From JAJPXI01 sp051867655 (GTDB lineage: Bacteria; Bacillota; Clostridia; Oscillospirales; Oscillospiraceae), in assembly GCA_051867655.1 (NCBI GenBank), contig JBJDYV010000050.1, positions 1 to 43,418 of the forward strand: DNA of 43,418 nt. Direction: 5' to 3'. How positions within the stretch are numbered: the stretch's first letter is position 1; every line of letters starts with the position of its first letter. A program made the position numbers and the translations under genes. The notes beneath the pieces are model-generated. The model searched no databases. It was not told the origin of the DNA and worked only from the letters and a program-made list of their open reading frames with translations. Positions 7,804 through 15,606 of this stretch are shown here, in pieces.

Positions 7804-8358
7804 TCATCCCTTCTCAGAGGCGTATTTGGGGTAGCGCGCCGGGATCAGCCGCGCTTTCATCAGCACCAGCACCACCACAGGGAGCAAAATCAGGTGCAGA
7901 ATGATCCCGGGCAGGGTCCCCAGCAGATAAGAGCTTGCCCAGAGGGCGACGGAATAGGTCTGGGCAGAGGAGAGGTACACCACCGCCCGGACGATGCCGC
8001 CCACCACGCGGCCCAGGAGCATGGCGGGGATCAGGGAGAGGTACAGGTCGGCGTACAGCTTTCCGGTGTGGATCCATTTCATCAGAAGGCCGGTGAACAC
8101 GCCGTAGGCGCACAGCTCCGGGATCATGAAGACCAGCATGGCCGCCGGCGGCATGCCGGACAGCAGGCTGGAGAGGATGGGCCCGGCGACGCCGCAGAAC
8201 AGCCCGTAGGGCCAGCCGCAGATCAGCCCGCAGAGCAAAACCGGGATGTGCATGGGGGAGAGCAGGGTACCCACCGACAGCGGGTGGAGGGCCAGAGGCA
8301 GTACATAGCACAGAGCGGTGCAGATGGCGCAAAAGCAGATTTTTTTAACGGTAGACAT
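7804..8358 (-). CDS. ECF transporter S component, substrate unknown
   Basis: 184 residues, about six helices, with the PF12822-like pattern: short basic N-terminus (MSTVKKICFCAICTALCYVL), PMHIPVLLCGLICGWPYGLFCGV around residues 36-58, then LLGRVVGGIVRAV. These proteins bind a vitamin-like solute and dock onto a shared EcfAAT module. The gene lies behind its own promoter and a transcription attenuator, and just before a P-loop kinase, which points to regulated salvage of a phosphorylatable nutrient. It does not look like BioY or QueT; assignment to PanT, ThiW, niacin or riboside type is not possible by eye. Confidence 0.82.
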   Translation of the reverse strand: MSTVKKICFCAICTALCYVLPLALHPLSVGTLLSPMHIPVLLCGLICGWPYGLFCGVAGPILSSLLSGMPPAAMLVFMIPELCAYGVFTGLLMKWIHTGKLYADLYLSLIPAMLLGRVVGGIVRAVVYLSSAQTYSVALWASSYLLGTLPGIILHLILLPVVVLVLMKARLIPARYPKYASEKG

Positions 8359-8395
8359 GAATCATCACTCCTGACAGAGGTTTTGCCCGACACAG

Positions 8396-8521
8396 AAAAA
8401 AGGCATGCTCTTTCTCCGGGAGAAAGCGCATACCTTCGTGGTATACATGACGGGGCGCGGGTAAAAGAAAACTGCAAGGAGCGCTTCTGCACTCTCCGGC
8501 CGGCTTCATGCCGGCCATTTC
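8396..8521 (-). promoter_or_regulatory. 5' leader with terminator/antiterminator switch (candidate riboswitch) of the ECF gene
   Basis: The - strand transcript starting near 8521 first forms a perfect 7-bp hairpin (8497-8515), then a GAGTGC/GCGCTC stem, and ends in an intrinsic terminator: a roughly 15-bp stem (8402-8434) followed by six U (8401-8396). An alternative hairpin (ATACC at 8434-8430 pairing with GGTAT at 8444-8440) uses the 5' arm of the terminator, so the two are mutually exclusive. I could not match TPP, FMN, cobalamin, THF or preQ1 consensus elements. A ligand-sensing leader is inferred. Confidence 0.65.
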
Positions 8522-8527
8522 TGTACC

Positions 8528-8556
8528 ATTTTAAGGTATGGAGGCTTTTGTGTCAA
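8528..8556 (-). promoter_or_regulatory. Promoter of the ECF S component / kinase operon
   Basis: TTGACA at 8556-8551, exact 17-base spacer, TAAAAT at 8533-8528 on the - strand. The -35 box overlaps the stop codon of the DUF3842 gene upstream. Confidence 0.85.
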
Positions 8557-8987
8557 GTGCAAACACTCTGGCCCAGCAGATCCTGCAGCAGCTGCACTGC
8601 GTGCCGGACCAGCTCGCCCATGCTCTGATCGGTCACCCCGGCGATGAGATTGCCGCAGCGGTTGGAGGGGATCAGGATGCGGGCGGCATTACTCTGCCCC
8701 ACGGCCAGGGCCATGGCGGGGGTAATCTCGCCCAGCAGGGAGTCCGCGATGGCGATGCCCACCGGGCCCATGATCACATCGGCGCGGCGGCAGGCCACCA
8801 CCACGGCGTTTTCCCCGGTGGCGGCGCGGTCCGCGCCCGCCTTCAGCATGGCCGACGTGGCGGCGCTGTTGGTGCCCACGGCGGTGATGTCCGCGCCGGA
8901 CACCCCCTGCTTGACCGCGGCCACCAGCTGCTTGCCGAGACCGCCGCCCTGGGCGTCGATGACGAGAATATGGACAGGGTGATTCAT
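8553..8987 (-). CDS. DUF3842 family protein
   Basis: 144 residues. Has the family's nucleotide-binding-like start ILVIDAQGGGLGKQL and the conserved GTNSAATSAMLKAGADRAATGENA block. A small cytosolic family widespread in Clostridia, of unknown function. The ATG at 8987 is chosen by domain start; the ribosome site is weak, and an ATG three codons upstream is possible. Divergent from spoIIID, sharing a 156-base intergenic region. Confidence 0.88.
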   Translation of the reverse strand: MNHPVHILVIDAQGGGLGKQLVAAVKQGVSGADITAVGTNSAATSAMLKAGADRAATGENAVVVACRRADVIMGPVGIAIADSLLGEITPAMALAVGQSNAARILIPSNRCGNLIAGVTDQSMGELVRHAVQLLQDLLGQSVCT

Positions 8988-9078
8988 GGAGATCATCTCA
9001 CTTGTTCCGGAATGGAATTTATCATACTCTGTTTTGGTCCGATTGTAAATGCTTAAGGGCAAATGTTTCCCACCTTTT

Positions 9079-9107
9079 TCATATCCCGGACGATCCCCGC
9101 ATAGTAT
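9079..9107 (+). promoter_or_regulatory. SigE-like promoter of spoIIID
   Basis: TCATATC at 9079-9085 and CATAGTAT at 9100-9107, separated by 14 bases, resemble the mother-cell SigE consensus (-35 ATATT, -10 CATACAAT). In Bacillus subtilis spoIIID is SigE-dependent. Prediction only. Confidence 0.55.
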
Positions 9108-9143
9108 TGCTTCAGGAGTCTGAATTGCGGGGAGTGTTGCCGG

Positions 9144-9392
9144 TTGAAAGGGAACATCGAAGATCGGGCAGTCGAGCTGGCCCTTTACATCATAGAGAAC
9201 AAGGCGACGGTGCGCGCCGCCGCCGCCAAATTCGGCATTTCCAAATCCACGGTCCACAAGGACCTGTCGGAGCGTCTGCCCACCTTTAACAAGCCTCTCT
9301 ACCTCCAGGTGAAGGAAGTGCTGGAGGAGAACAAGGCGGAACGGCATATCCGGGGCGGCATCGCCACCCGGAAAAAATATAAGGGAGAATAA
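9144..9392 (+). CDS. spoIIID: Sporulation transcriptional regulator SpoIIID
   Basis: 82 residues, the normal family length. Contains the helix-turn-helix KATVRAAAAKFGISKSTVHK (residues 20-39), followed by DLSERLP and the C-terminal RHIRGGIATRKKYK tail, all hallmarks of SpoIIID. It is a mother-cell DNA-binding protein that modulates the SigE regulon and sigK expression. A TTG start is used, preceded by GGGGAG at 9-base spacing; no ATG fits. A SigE-like promoter lies just upstream. Strong evidence that the organism sporulates. Confidence 0.95.
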   Translation: MKGNIEDRAVELALYIIENKATVRAAAAKFGISKSTVHKDLSERLPTFNKPLYLQVKEVLEENKAERHIRGGIATRKKYKGE

Positions 9393-9397
9393 AACAA

Positions 9398-9434
9398 ACA
9401 TACCGGGAGGGAAGCGCCGCTTTCCTCCCGGTAT
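9398..9434 (-). terminator. Terminator of the aro operon
   Basis: An 11-12-bp stem (9400-9411 with 9423-9434) followed on the - strand by a T-rich tract (TGTTTGTTTT). It lies after aroE and also separates the convergent spoIIID. Confidence 0.8.
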
Positions 9435-9443
9435 TCCGTTTGC

Positions 9444-10280
9444 TTAAAGGGCCTGGGCCAGAGCCTCCTCCACCAGGGGGAGCATGGCCGCGGCGTCGAT
9501 CTTGGTTTCCGTAAAGTGCTCCAGGGCCAGAATGGCCTGGTGGATCAGCAGGGGCAGGCCGTTCATGGCCGGGCGCCCCAGCGCCCGGGCCCGGGCGAGC
9601 AGGGCAGTCTCCAGGGGGTGGTAGATCAAATCGCACACGCGGGCGTCCGCGGGCAGAGCGTCCAGAAAATCCAGGCTCTCGAATTCTGGCGAGCCCGCCA
9701 TGCCCAGGTTGGTGCAGTTGATCAGTACGTCGCAGTCCGCCGCCGCCCGGGCCAGCTCTCCGGCGGAAAAACCGGAAGTTGACATAATATCAGGCGCGTG
9801 GGCGGCCAGAGCGGCCGCCTTTTCCACGGTGCGGTTGCAGATGACCACCTGCCCGGCACCCTGCTGCACCAGCTTCAGAGTCACGGCCTTGGCCGCGCCG
9901 CCCGCGCCCAGAAGGACGAACCTGGTCCCTTTGATCGGGATACCGGCCCCCGCCAGCGCCCGGGCAAACCCGCCGCCGTCGGTATTGAATCCGTATAATT
10001 TCCCGTTCTGATGACAGACCGTATTCACCGCGCCGTACAGCTTGGCGTCCTCGTCCAGCTCGTCCATGTAAGGAACCAGGGCCTCCTTGTGGGGCATGGT
10101 GGCGTTGAAGCCCGCCCAGCCCTCGGCGCGCACCCGCTCCAGCCATGCGGGCAGCTCCTCTCGTGTGACGGGTTGACATAAGTATTCATAGTCCAGCCCC
10201 AGAGCGCGGATCATGGTGTTCTGGATCAGGGGGGACTTGGAGTGGAGCACGGGGTCTCCGATGACGCAGAGCTTTTTCAT
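9444..10280 (-). CDS. aroE: Shikimate dehydrogenase (NADP+)
   Basis: 278 residues. Reduces 3-dehydroshikimate to shikimate. Substrate-binding motif SKSPLIQN (residues 14-21), catalytic lysine in NATMPHKEA (about residue 65), Rossmann GAGGAAKAVTLKL (about residue 125) and CNRT for the adenine phosphate of NADP. Last gene of the operon; its ATG overlaps the aroQ stop by 4 bases, and a terminator follows 10 bases after its stop. Confidence 0.97.
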   Translation of the reverse strand: MKKLCVIGDPVLHSKSPLIQNTMIRALGLDYEYLCQPVTREELPAWLERVRAEGWAGFNATMPHKEALVPYMDELDEDAKLYGAVNTVCHQNGKLYGFNTDGGGFARALAGAGIPIKGTRFVLLGAGGAAKAVTLKLVQQGAGQVVICNRTVEKAAALAAHAPDIMSTSGFSAGELARAAADCDVLINCTNLGMAGSPEFESLDFLDALPADARVCDLIYHPLETALLARARALGRPAMNGLPLLIHQAILALEHFTETKIDAAAMLPLVEEALAQAL

Positions 10281-10708
10281 TGCGCGGCCTCCAGGAAGTA
10301 GTCCATGGCCAGCACATAGCCCTTCAGCCCCAGACCGCAGATCTGCCCCACGCAGGCGGGGGCGGTCACCGACTTGTGGCGGAACTCCTCCCGCTGGTGG
10401 ACATTGGAGATGTGGACCTCGATGCAGGGCACCTGCACCGATTTCAGCGCGTCGTGGAGGGCGTAGCTGTAGTGGGTGTAGGCGCCGGGATTGAACACCA
10501 GCGCGTCATACACACCGTTGGCGGCGTGGATGGCGTCGATCAGCGCCCCCTCGTGGTTGGACTGGAAGCAGTCACACTGGGCGCCTTTGGACGCGGCGTG
10601 CTCCTTGACCAGATTGCAGAGGTATTCGTAGTTCTCCGTGCCGTAGATGCCCGGCTCCCGCTGGCCCAGCAGGTTCAGGTTGGGTCCGTTCAGAACAAGG
10701 ATTTTCAT
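10277..10708 (-). CDS. aroQ: 3-dehydroquinate dehydratase, type II
   Basis: 143 residues, normal for the dodecameric type II enzyme that dehydrates 3-dehydroquinate. Motifs: NGPNLNLLGQREPGIYG at the N-terminus (active-site Asn, Arg, flexible loop Tyr), NPGAYTHYS and EVHISN. Overlaps aroK and aroE by 4 bases on either side, indicating translational coupling. Confidence 0.97.
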   Translation of the reverse strand: MKILVLNGPNLNLLGQREPGIYGTENYEYLCNLVKEHAASKGAQCDCFQSNHEGALIDAIHAANGVYDALVFNPGAYTHYSYALHDALKSVQVPCIEVHISNVHQREEFRHKSVTAPACVGQICGLGLKGYVLAMDYFLEAAQ

Positions 10709-11196
10709 TTCAGCACCTCCAAAATGGTTTTGCAGGTTTTCTCCGGGGAGGAAAAGTCGATGATCATGTGGTCTGCCCAGGCCTGATAGATGGGCTCCCG
10801 CTGGGCGAAGCGCTCCAGAAAGTCTGCCCGGCCCTGCTGGGCCAGGGGGCGGCCCGCCGTGTCCATGGTGTCGTAGGTCTCGCCGGGGTCCCGGCGCAGC
10901 CAGAACACCACGCCGCTTTTCTTCAGCGGGGCGATAGAGCCGGGGCGCAGGGGCAGCCCGCCGCCGCAGGCAATGATCAGGTCCTGTTCCTGTCCCAGCT
11001 CCCGAGCGACTTCCAGTTCCCGCTCCCGGAAGTACCCCTCGCCCTCGGCGGCAAACATCTCCGGAATGGAGCGGCCCTCCCGCTCCACGATCAGCTCGTC
11101 GGTGTCCACCAGCTTCCGGCCCAGCTTTTCGCTGAGCAGAGCGCCGATGGTGGATTTGCCGCAGCCCATCATACCAATCAAAACAATGTTTTTCAT
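10705..11196 (-). CDS. aroK: Shikimate kinase
   Basis: 163 residues. P-loop GMMGCGKSTIG, shikimate-binding DTDELI, FREREL and the conserved CGGGLPLRP. Phosphorylates shikimate at O3. ATG at 11196 is chosen, with GGTGAA 5 bases upstream; a GTG at 11205 would overlap the pheA stop and has no ribosome site. Confidence 0.96.
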   Translation of the reverse strand: MKNIVLIGMMGCGKSTIGALLSEKLGRKLVDTDELIVEREGRSIPEMFAAEGEGYFRERELEVARELGQEQDLIIACGGGLPLRPGSIAPLKKSGVVFWLRRDPGETYDTMDTAGRPLAQQGRADFLERFAQREPIYQAWADHMIIDFSSPEKTCKTILEVLK

Positions 11197-11197
11197 T

Positions 11198-12349
11198 TTA
11201 TTCACCGCTGGCCTTGTAATTGCCCAATACCCGGAAGCCGCTGGCCGTCTGGGTCAGCTCGTGGAGCACGCCGTCCATGCCCGGCTCGTCCAGATTGCCG
11301 GTAAAGTCCACGAAGAACAGGTACTCCCAGCTCCGGCCCACCACCGGGCGGGATTCCAGCTTCATCATGTTCAGGCCCGCCACGGCGAACACCGACATGA
11401 TCCGGTGCAGGGTGCCGCTCTTGTGGGGCAGGGTGAACAGGGCGCTGATCTTGTCCGCGCCCTCCCGCAGCTCCATGACGGGGGAGACCACCACGAAGCG
11501 GGTGTAGTTGTCGGCGTTGAAGTTGATGCTCTCGGCCAGCACGTCCAGACCGTACAGGGCCGCCGCCCGGCGGCTGCCGATGGCGGCCTTGGTCACGTCG
11601 CCCGATTCCGCCACGTATTTGGCGGCGGCGGCGGTGTTCAGCATGGTGTGGCGCTCCCAGGCGGCGTGCTCCTTCAGGTATTCCTCACACTGGAACAGGC
11701 CCTGCTCGTGGGAGTACACATCGGTGACGGTCTCCAGAGTCGCGCCCCTGGGGGCCATGAGACAGTGGTCCACCTTGACCGTCTGCTCCCCCACGATGTA
11801 GGCCCCGTACCGGGCCAGCAGGTCATAGACCTGGTTGATGGAGCCGGTGGAGTTGTTCTCAATGGGCACCACGCCATAGTCGGCGCGGCCCTCCTTCAGG
11901 GCCAGGAAGACCTCCTCCCAGGTGGCTACCCGGTCCCGGGGGATGTCCTCACCGAAAAAGCGGGCCGCGGCCTCGTCGGCGTAAGCGCCGGGCTCGCCCT
12001 GGTAGAGGACCCGGGGATTGTCCAGCGCGGGCCGTGCCGCCGCGCGGTCGGCCCGGTAGCGGTCGTACCAGGGGTCCTGCTCCGTCACCAGCTGCCGCTG
12101 CTGCTTGCGGCTGATGGACATGATGGTTTCAAACAGGGTGGTCAGGGCGAATTTCATGTTGGGGTCGTCGGTCAGGGCGGCCTTGGCGTCCAGCACCTGC
12201 TTCTCCCGCGCCTCGTCCAGCACGTTCATCTGGTTGCGCTTTTTGTACTGGCCCACCCGGTAGGTGATATCCATGCGCTGCTGCAGCAGGTCGGCGATCT
12301 GGCGGTCAATGACGTCAATCTCGCCCCGCAGTTCCTTCAGTTCATCCAT
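11198..12349 (-). CDS. pheA: Bifunctional chorismate mutase / prephenate dehydratase (P-protein)
   Basis: 383 residues. Residues 1-85 are an AroQ-class chorismate mutase (helical; LRGEIDVIDRQIADLL, then VGQYKKRN). Residues about 110-290 are prephenate dehydratase (YQGEPGAYADEAA; VVPIENNSTGSINQVYDLL with the catalytic Thr). Residues about 295-380 are an ACT domain with KSGTLHRIMSVFAVAGLNM and ESRP, the motif that binds phenylalanine for feedback inhibition. Converts chorismate via prephenate to phenylpyruvate. Its placement in the operon, together with a leader peptide richest in Phe codons, makes phenylalanine the likely main signal. Nine bases separate it from aroC, with a GAGGTGAG ribosome site. 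Confidence 0.96.
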   Translation of the reverse strand: MDELKELRGEIDVIDRQIADLLQQRMDITYRVGQYKKRNQMNVLDEAREKQVLDAKAALTDDPNMKFALTTLFETIMSISRKQQRQLVTEQDPWYDRYRADRAAARPALDNPRVLYQGEPGAYADEAAARFFGEDIPRDRVATWEEVFLALKEGRADYGVVPIENNSTGSINQVYDLLARYGAYIVGEQTVKVDHCLMAPRGATLETVTDVYSHEQGLFQCEEYLKEHAAWERHTMLNTAAAAKYVAESGDVTKAAIGSRRAAALYGLDVLAESINFNADNYTRFVVVSPVMELREGADKISALFTLPHKSGTLHRIMSVFAVAGLNMMKLESRPVVGRSWEYLFFVDFTGNLDEPGMDGVLHELTQTASGFRVLGNYKASGE

Positions 12350-12358
12350 GTTCTCACC

Positions 12359-13336
12359 TCAAATACCCAGCACTTCGCAGGCGGCCAGAGCCGCCGCAGC
12401 TTCGATGACGGGCACCGCCCGGTGGACGATGCAGGGGTCGTGGCGGCCGTTGATGACCAGCTTGGCGTTTTCCCCGGTCTCCAGGTTGACTGTGTCCTGC
12501 TCCTGGGAGATGGAGGGCGTGGGGCGGATGGCCACCTCGAAGGTCACGGGCATGCCGTTGGTGATGCCGCCGTTGACGCCGCCGGCATGGTTGGTGCGGG
12601 TTTTGACCTGGCCGTTGTCCATGTAAAAGGGGTCGTTGGCCTGGCTGCCCCGCATATGGGCAAAGCCGAACCCGGCGCCGAAGGCCACCGCCTTCACCGC
12701 GGGTACGGCGAACAGGTGCTGGGAGAAGATGCCCTCCACATTGCAGCCGAAGTCGGGCGCGCCGTACCCGGCGCTCAGGCCGGTCACGGCACAGGCGATG
12801 GCCCCGCCCACGGAGTCGCCCTCGGCTTTCGCGGCCAGAACGATCTCCTCCACCTGCTCCGGGGTGGGGTTTTCCACGCCGCCCACCATGGAGATGCGGG
12901 CGGAAACCTCCACCCCGCGCCCGCGCAGGATCAGCTTGGCGACCGCCCCGGCGAACACCAGGGGCGCGGTCAGGCGGCCGGAGAAGTGGCCGCCGCCCCG
13001 GTAGTCGTTGCAGCCGTCATAGCGCACGCTGCCGGCGTAGTCCCCGTGGCTGGGCCGGGGACAGACCTTTAACTGGCTGTAGTCCTTGGAGCGGGTATCC
13101 CCGTTGCGGATGACGGCGCAGAGGGGGGTGCCGGTGGTTTTGCCCTCGAATACGCCGGACAGGATCTCCGGCTCGTCGGCCTCGTTCCGGGCGGTGGACA
13201 GGGCGTTCTGCCCTGGACGGCGGCGCGCCAGCTCCGCGCGGATGAAGTCCATGTCGACCTCCAGCCCGGCGGGCACCCCGGTCAGGGTCACGCCAATGGC
13301 GGGGCCGTGGGACTCTCCGAAAATGGTGTACTTCAT
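12359..13336 (-). CDS. aroC: Chorismate synthase
   Basis: 325 residues, shorter than the usual 350-390, mainly because the N-terminus begins at MKYTIFGESHGPAIG without the customary 7-8 residue lead-in. Signatures: GESHG, RRRPGQN, RPSHGDYAG, RGGGHFSGRLTAPLV and GIFSQHLFAV. Makes chorismate from EPSP with reduced FMN. ATG overlaps the aroA stop by 4 bases, with GAGG 7 bases upstream. All expected active-site blocks are visible, so the short form is probably functional. Confidence 0.95.
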   Translation of the reverse strand: MKYTIFGESHGPAIGVTLTGVPAGLEVDMDFIRAELARRRPGQNALSTARNEADEPEILSGVFEGKTTGTPLCAVIRNGDTRSKDYSQLKVCPRPSHGDYAGSVRYDGCNDYRGGGHFSGRLTAPLVFAGAVAKLILRGRGVEVSARISMVGGVENPTPEQVEEIVLAAKAEGDSVGGAIACAVTGLSAGYGAPDFGCNVEGIFSQHLFAVPAVKAVAFGAGFGFAHMRGSQANDPFYMDNGQVKTRTNHAGGVNGGITNGMPVTFEVAIRPTPSISQEQDTVNLETGENAKLVINGRHDPCIVHRAVPVIEAAAALAACEVLGI

Positions 13337-14517
13337 GGGTCAACCTCCTCAATCTGGCCGCCGAGACGCTTGTAATCCTCCCAGAAGGTGGGGTAGGACT
13401 TGGCCACGCACTGGGCGCCCAGCAGCGTGACCGGCTCTTTGCAGCGGGTGGCGGCGACGGCCGCCATCATGGCGATGCGGTGGTCGTTGCAGCAGTCCAC
13501 GGCCATGCCGCCCGCCAGGGCGTCCACCCCGTGGATGGTCAGGCTGTCGGGGTATTCCTCAATGCTGGCCCCCAGGGCGTTCAGCGTGGCGGTGACGGTG
13601 GCCAGCCGGTCGCTCTCCTTGATGCGCAGGCGGGCGGCGTTGACGATCCGGGTCGTGCCCGTGCGCACGGCGGCGTGGACGGCCAGGGGCGGCACCAGAT
13701 CGGGGCACTGGGACACGTCCAGCTCCACGTCGCCGTTCCGGGAGAGCTTTTCATGGCAGGGGACGATGACCCGGTCCCCCTGGGTGGAGTTGAAGTTCAT
13801 GCCCTGAATGTCCAGATCGCTGCCCAGCCCTAAGGCGGCGTAGAAAAAGCCTGCCTGGGACCAGTCGGCCTCAATGGCCAAGGAGTTGGGCCGGTAACTC
13901 TGCCCGCCGGGCACCGTCCAGCCGCCGGCGGTCTCCTCCACGTGCACGCCGAAGTGCTCCATGACCTCCACGGTCATGTCCACATAGGCGCGGGATTCCA
14001 GGGGGGAGGTCAACAGAATTTCGGAAGCGCCCCCGCTCAGCAGGGGGAGGGCGTAGAGCAGGCCGGTGACGAACTGGCTGGACACGTCGCCGGGCAGGCG
14101 GTAAACGCCGGGGGCCAGAGCGCCCCGGACGGTCAAAACGCCGTCTTTCTGTTCGTAGAAGATGCCCTTCTCGTCAAACAGGTCGAAGTAGGGCTTTTGG
14201 GGCCGCTCCATCAGCCGCCCCTGGCCGGTGAACCGGGCGCCGCCCCGCAGAACCAGCGCCACGGGAATCAGGAAGCGCAGGGTGGAGCCGCTTTCCCCAC
14301 AGTCCAGCAGGGGCAGCCCGTCCCCGGGCGCGGCCAGGGCGTCCAGACAGCGGCGGGTGGCGGTGATGTCCTTGGAGTCGGCCAGATTGGTCAGCTTACT
14401 GCCCGCGCCCGCCAGGGCGGCGGCGATCAGCGCCCGGTGGGAGTAGGATTTGGACGGCGGCGGGGTAATAGAGCCGGATAATGTGGTTGGGGTGATGGTG
14501 ATGTTCATGGGCTTCAC
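13333..14517 (-). CDS. aroA: 3-phosphoshikimate 1-carboxyvinyltransferase (EPSP synthase)
   Basis: 394 residues, somewhat short for the family (about 420-430). PSKSYSHRALIAAALA near residue 20, CGESGSTLRFLIP near residue 76 and CNDHRIAMMAAVAA near residue 340. Transfers enolpyruvate from PEP to shikimate 3-phosphate. A GTG at 14517 overlaps the aroB stop (GTGA), favouring coupling; an ATG three codons inside (14508) is the alternative. Glyphosate class not assigned. Confidence 0.95.
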   Translation of the reverse strand: MKPMNITITPTTLSGSITPPPSKSYSHRALIAAALAGAGSKLTNLADSKDITATRRCLDALAAPGDGLPLLDCGESGSTLRFLIPVALVLRGGARFTGQGRLMERPQKPYFDLFDEKGIFYEQKDGVLTVRGALAPGVYRLPGDVSSQFVTGLLYALPLLSGGASEILLTSPLESRAYVDMTVEVMEHFGVHVEETAGGWTVPGGQSYRPNSLAIEADWSQAGFFYAALGLGSDLDIQGMNFNSTQGDRVIVPCHEKLSRNGDVELDVSQCPDLVPPLAVHAAVRTGTTRIVNAARLRIKESDRLATVTATLNALGASIEEYPDSLTIHGVDALAGGMAVDCCNDHRIAMMAAVAATRCKEPVTLLGAQCVAKSYPTFWEDYKRLGGQIEEVDP

Positions 14518-15593
14518 CGTCCGAACATGGGCTCCAGCAGAGCCAGCAGCTCGTCCTTTTTCATTTTGGTGGGAGCGGTCTCGCCCAGCCGGGACAGGAA
14601 GATCAGGGTGATGCTGTCCCCGGAGCTTTTTTTGTCCAGACCGACCGCTTCCGTCATGGTTTCCCAGGTGCAGGGGATGTCCGCGGGCAGGCCGAATTTT
14701 CCGGTCAGCTCCACGATGGGCTGTACCGCGTCCGGGGGCGTGATCCCGGCGGCGACACCCAGCCGGGCGGCCCAGTTCATGCCCGCCGCCACCGCCTGGC
14801 CGTGGGTCCAGGTCTCGTAGCTACCCGCCAGTTCAAAGGCGTGGCCGATGGTGTGGCCGAAGTTCAGGATCATCCGCAGACCGGTGTCCCGTTCGTCCTC
14901 CATGACAACCTGGCGTTTAATATCGCAGCAGGTATACAGAACGTGTTCGATTTCGGCCATGATCTCTCCCCGGGAGGGGTGGTCAGCCAGAAAGTCGAAG
15001 AAGTCCTTGTCCCAGATGCAGCCGTACTTGATGACCTCGGCCATGCCGTCGGAGAAGGTGGCGTCGGGCAGGGTGTTCAGCACGTCGGGGTCCATCAGCA
15101 CCAGCTTGGGCTGCCAGAAGGCCCCGGCCAGGTTCTTGCCCGCTTTCAGGTCGATGGCCACCTTGCCGCCCACGGAGGAGTCCACCTGGGCCAGCAGGGT
15201 GGTGGGGATCTGCACGAAATCCACCCCCCGCAGGACGGTGGCAGCGGCAAAGCCCGCCAGGTCCCCGATGACCCCGCCGCCCAAAGCGACGACCGCGTCG
15301 GTGCGGGTCAGGCCGAAGGACATGAAGGTCTCCCACAGCAGGGACAGGCTCTCGGCGCACTTGGTGTGCTCCCCGGCGGGGAGGGTGCTCACTTGAACAG
15401 TAAACCCGGCCTTCTCCAGGCTGACCCTGACCCGGTCGGCGTACAGGGGGCCCACGTTGGCGTCGGTGACCAGGGCCAGCTTGCGGGCGCGGGGGAGGGC
15501 GGCCTTGCAGCGCGCGCCCGCCTGGTCCAGCAGGCCGCGCTCGATGAGAATATCATAGTCTCGGCCCGGCAGGGCCACGGTCAGGGTCTTCAT
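14514..15593 (-). CDS. aroB: 3-dehydroquinate synthase
   Basis: 359 residues. NAD-dependent cyclisation of DAHP. Motifs: TDANVGPLYADRV, LPAGEHTKC, ALGGGVIGDLAGFAAATVLRGVDFVQIPTTLLAQVD (in order, about residues 105-140), SVGGKVAIDLKAGKNLAGAFWQP and the zinc-binding LNFGHTIGHAFE region. AGAGGTGG ribosome site 4 bases before ATG. Second gene of the operon. Confidence 0.97.
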   Translation of the reverse strand: MKTLTVALPGRDYDILIERGLLDQAGARCKAALPRARKLALVTDANVGPLYADRVRVSLEKAGFTVQVSTLPAGEHTKCAESLSLLWETFMSFGLTRTDAVVALGGGVIGDLAGFAAATVLRGVDFVQIPTTLLAQVDSSVGGKVAIDLKAGKNLAGAFWQPKLVLMDPDVLNTLPDATFSDGMAEVIKYGCIWDKDFFDFLADHPSRGEIMAEIEHVLYTCCDIKRQVVMEDERDTGLRMILNFGHTIGHAFELAGSYETWTHGQAVAAGMNWAARLGVAAGITPPDAVQPIVELTGKFGLPADIPCTWETMTEAVGLDKKSSGDSITLIFLSRLGETAPTKMKKDELLALLEPMFGR

Positions 15594-15606
15594 GGTGCCA
15601 CCTCTT

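Noticed and set aside
8988..9401. N-terminal extension of the DUF3842 frame across spoIIID
   Set aside because: The extension has no ribosome site and overlaps the well-supported spoIIID; the family domain starts at MNHPVHILVIDAQGG.
10973..13072. A 699-codon + strand open frame
   Set aside because: Antisense shadow of aroK, pheA and aroC, which are unmistakable on the other strand.
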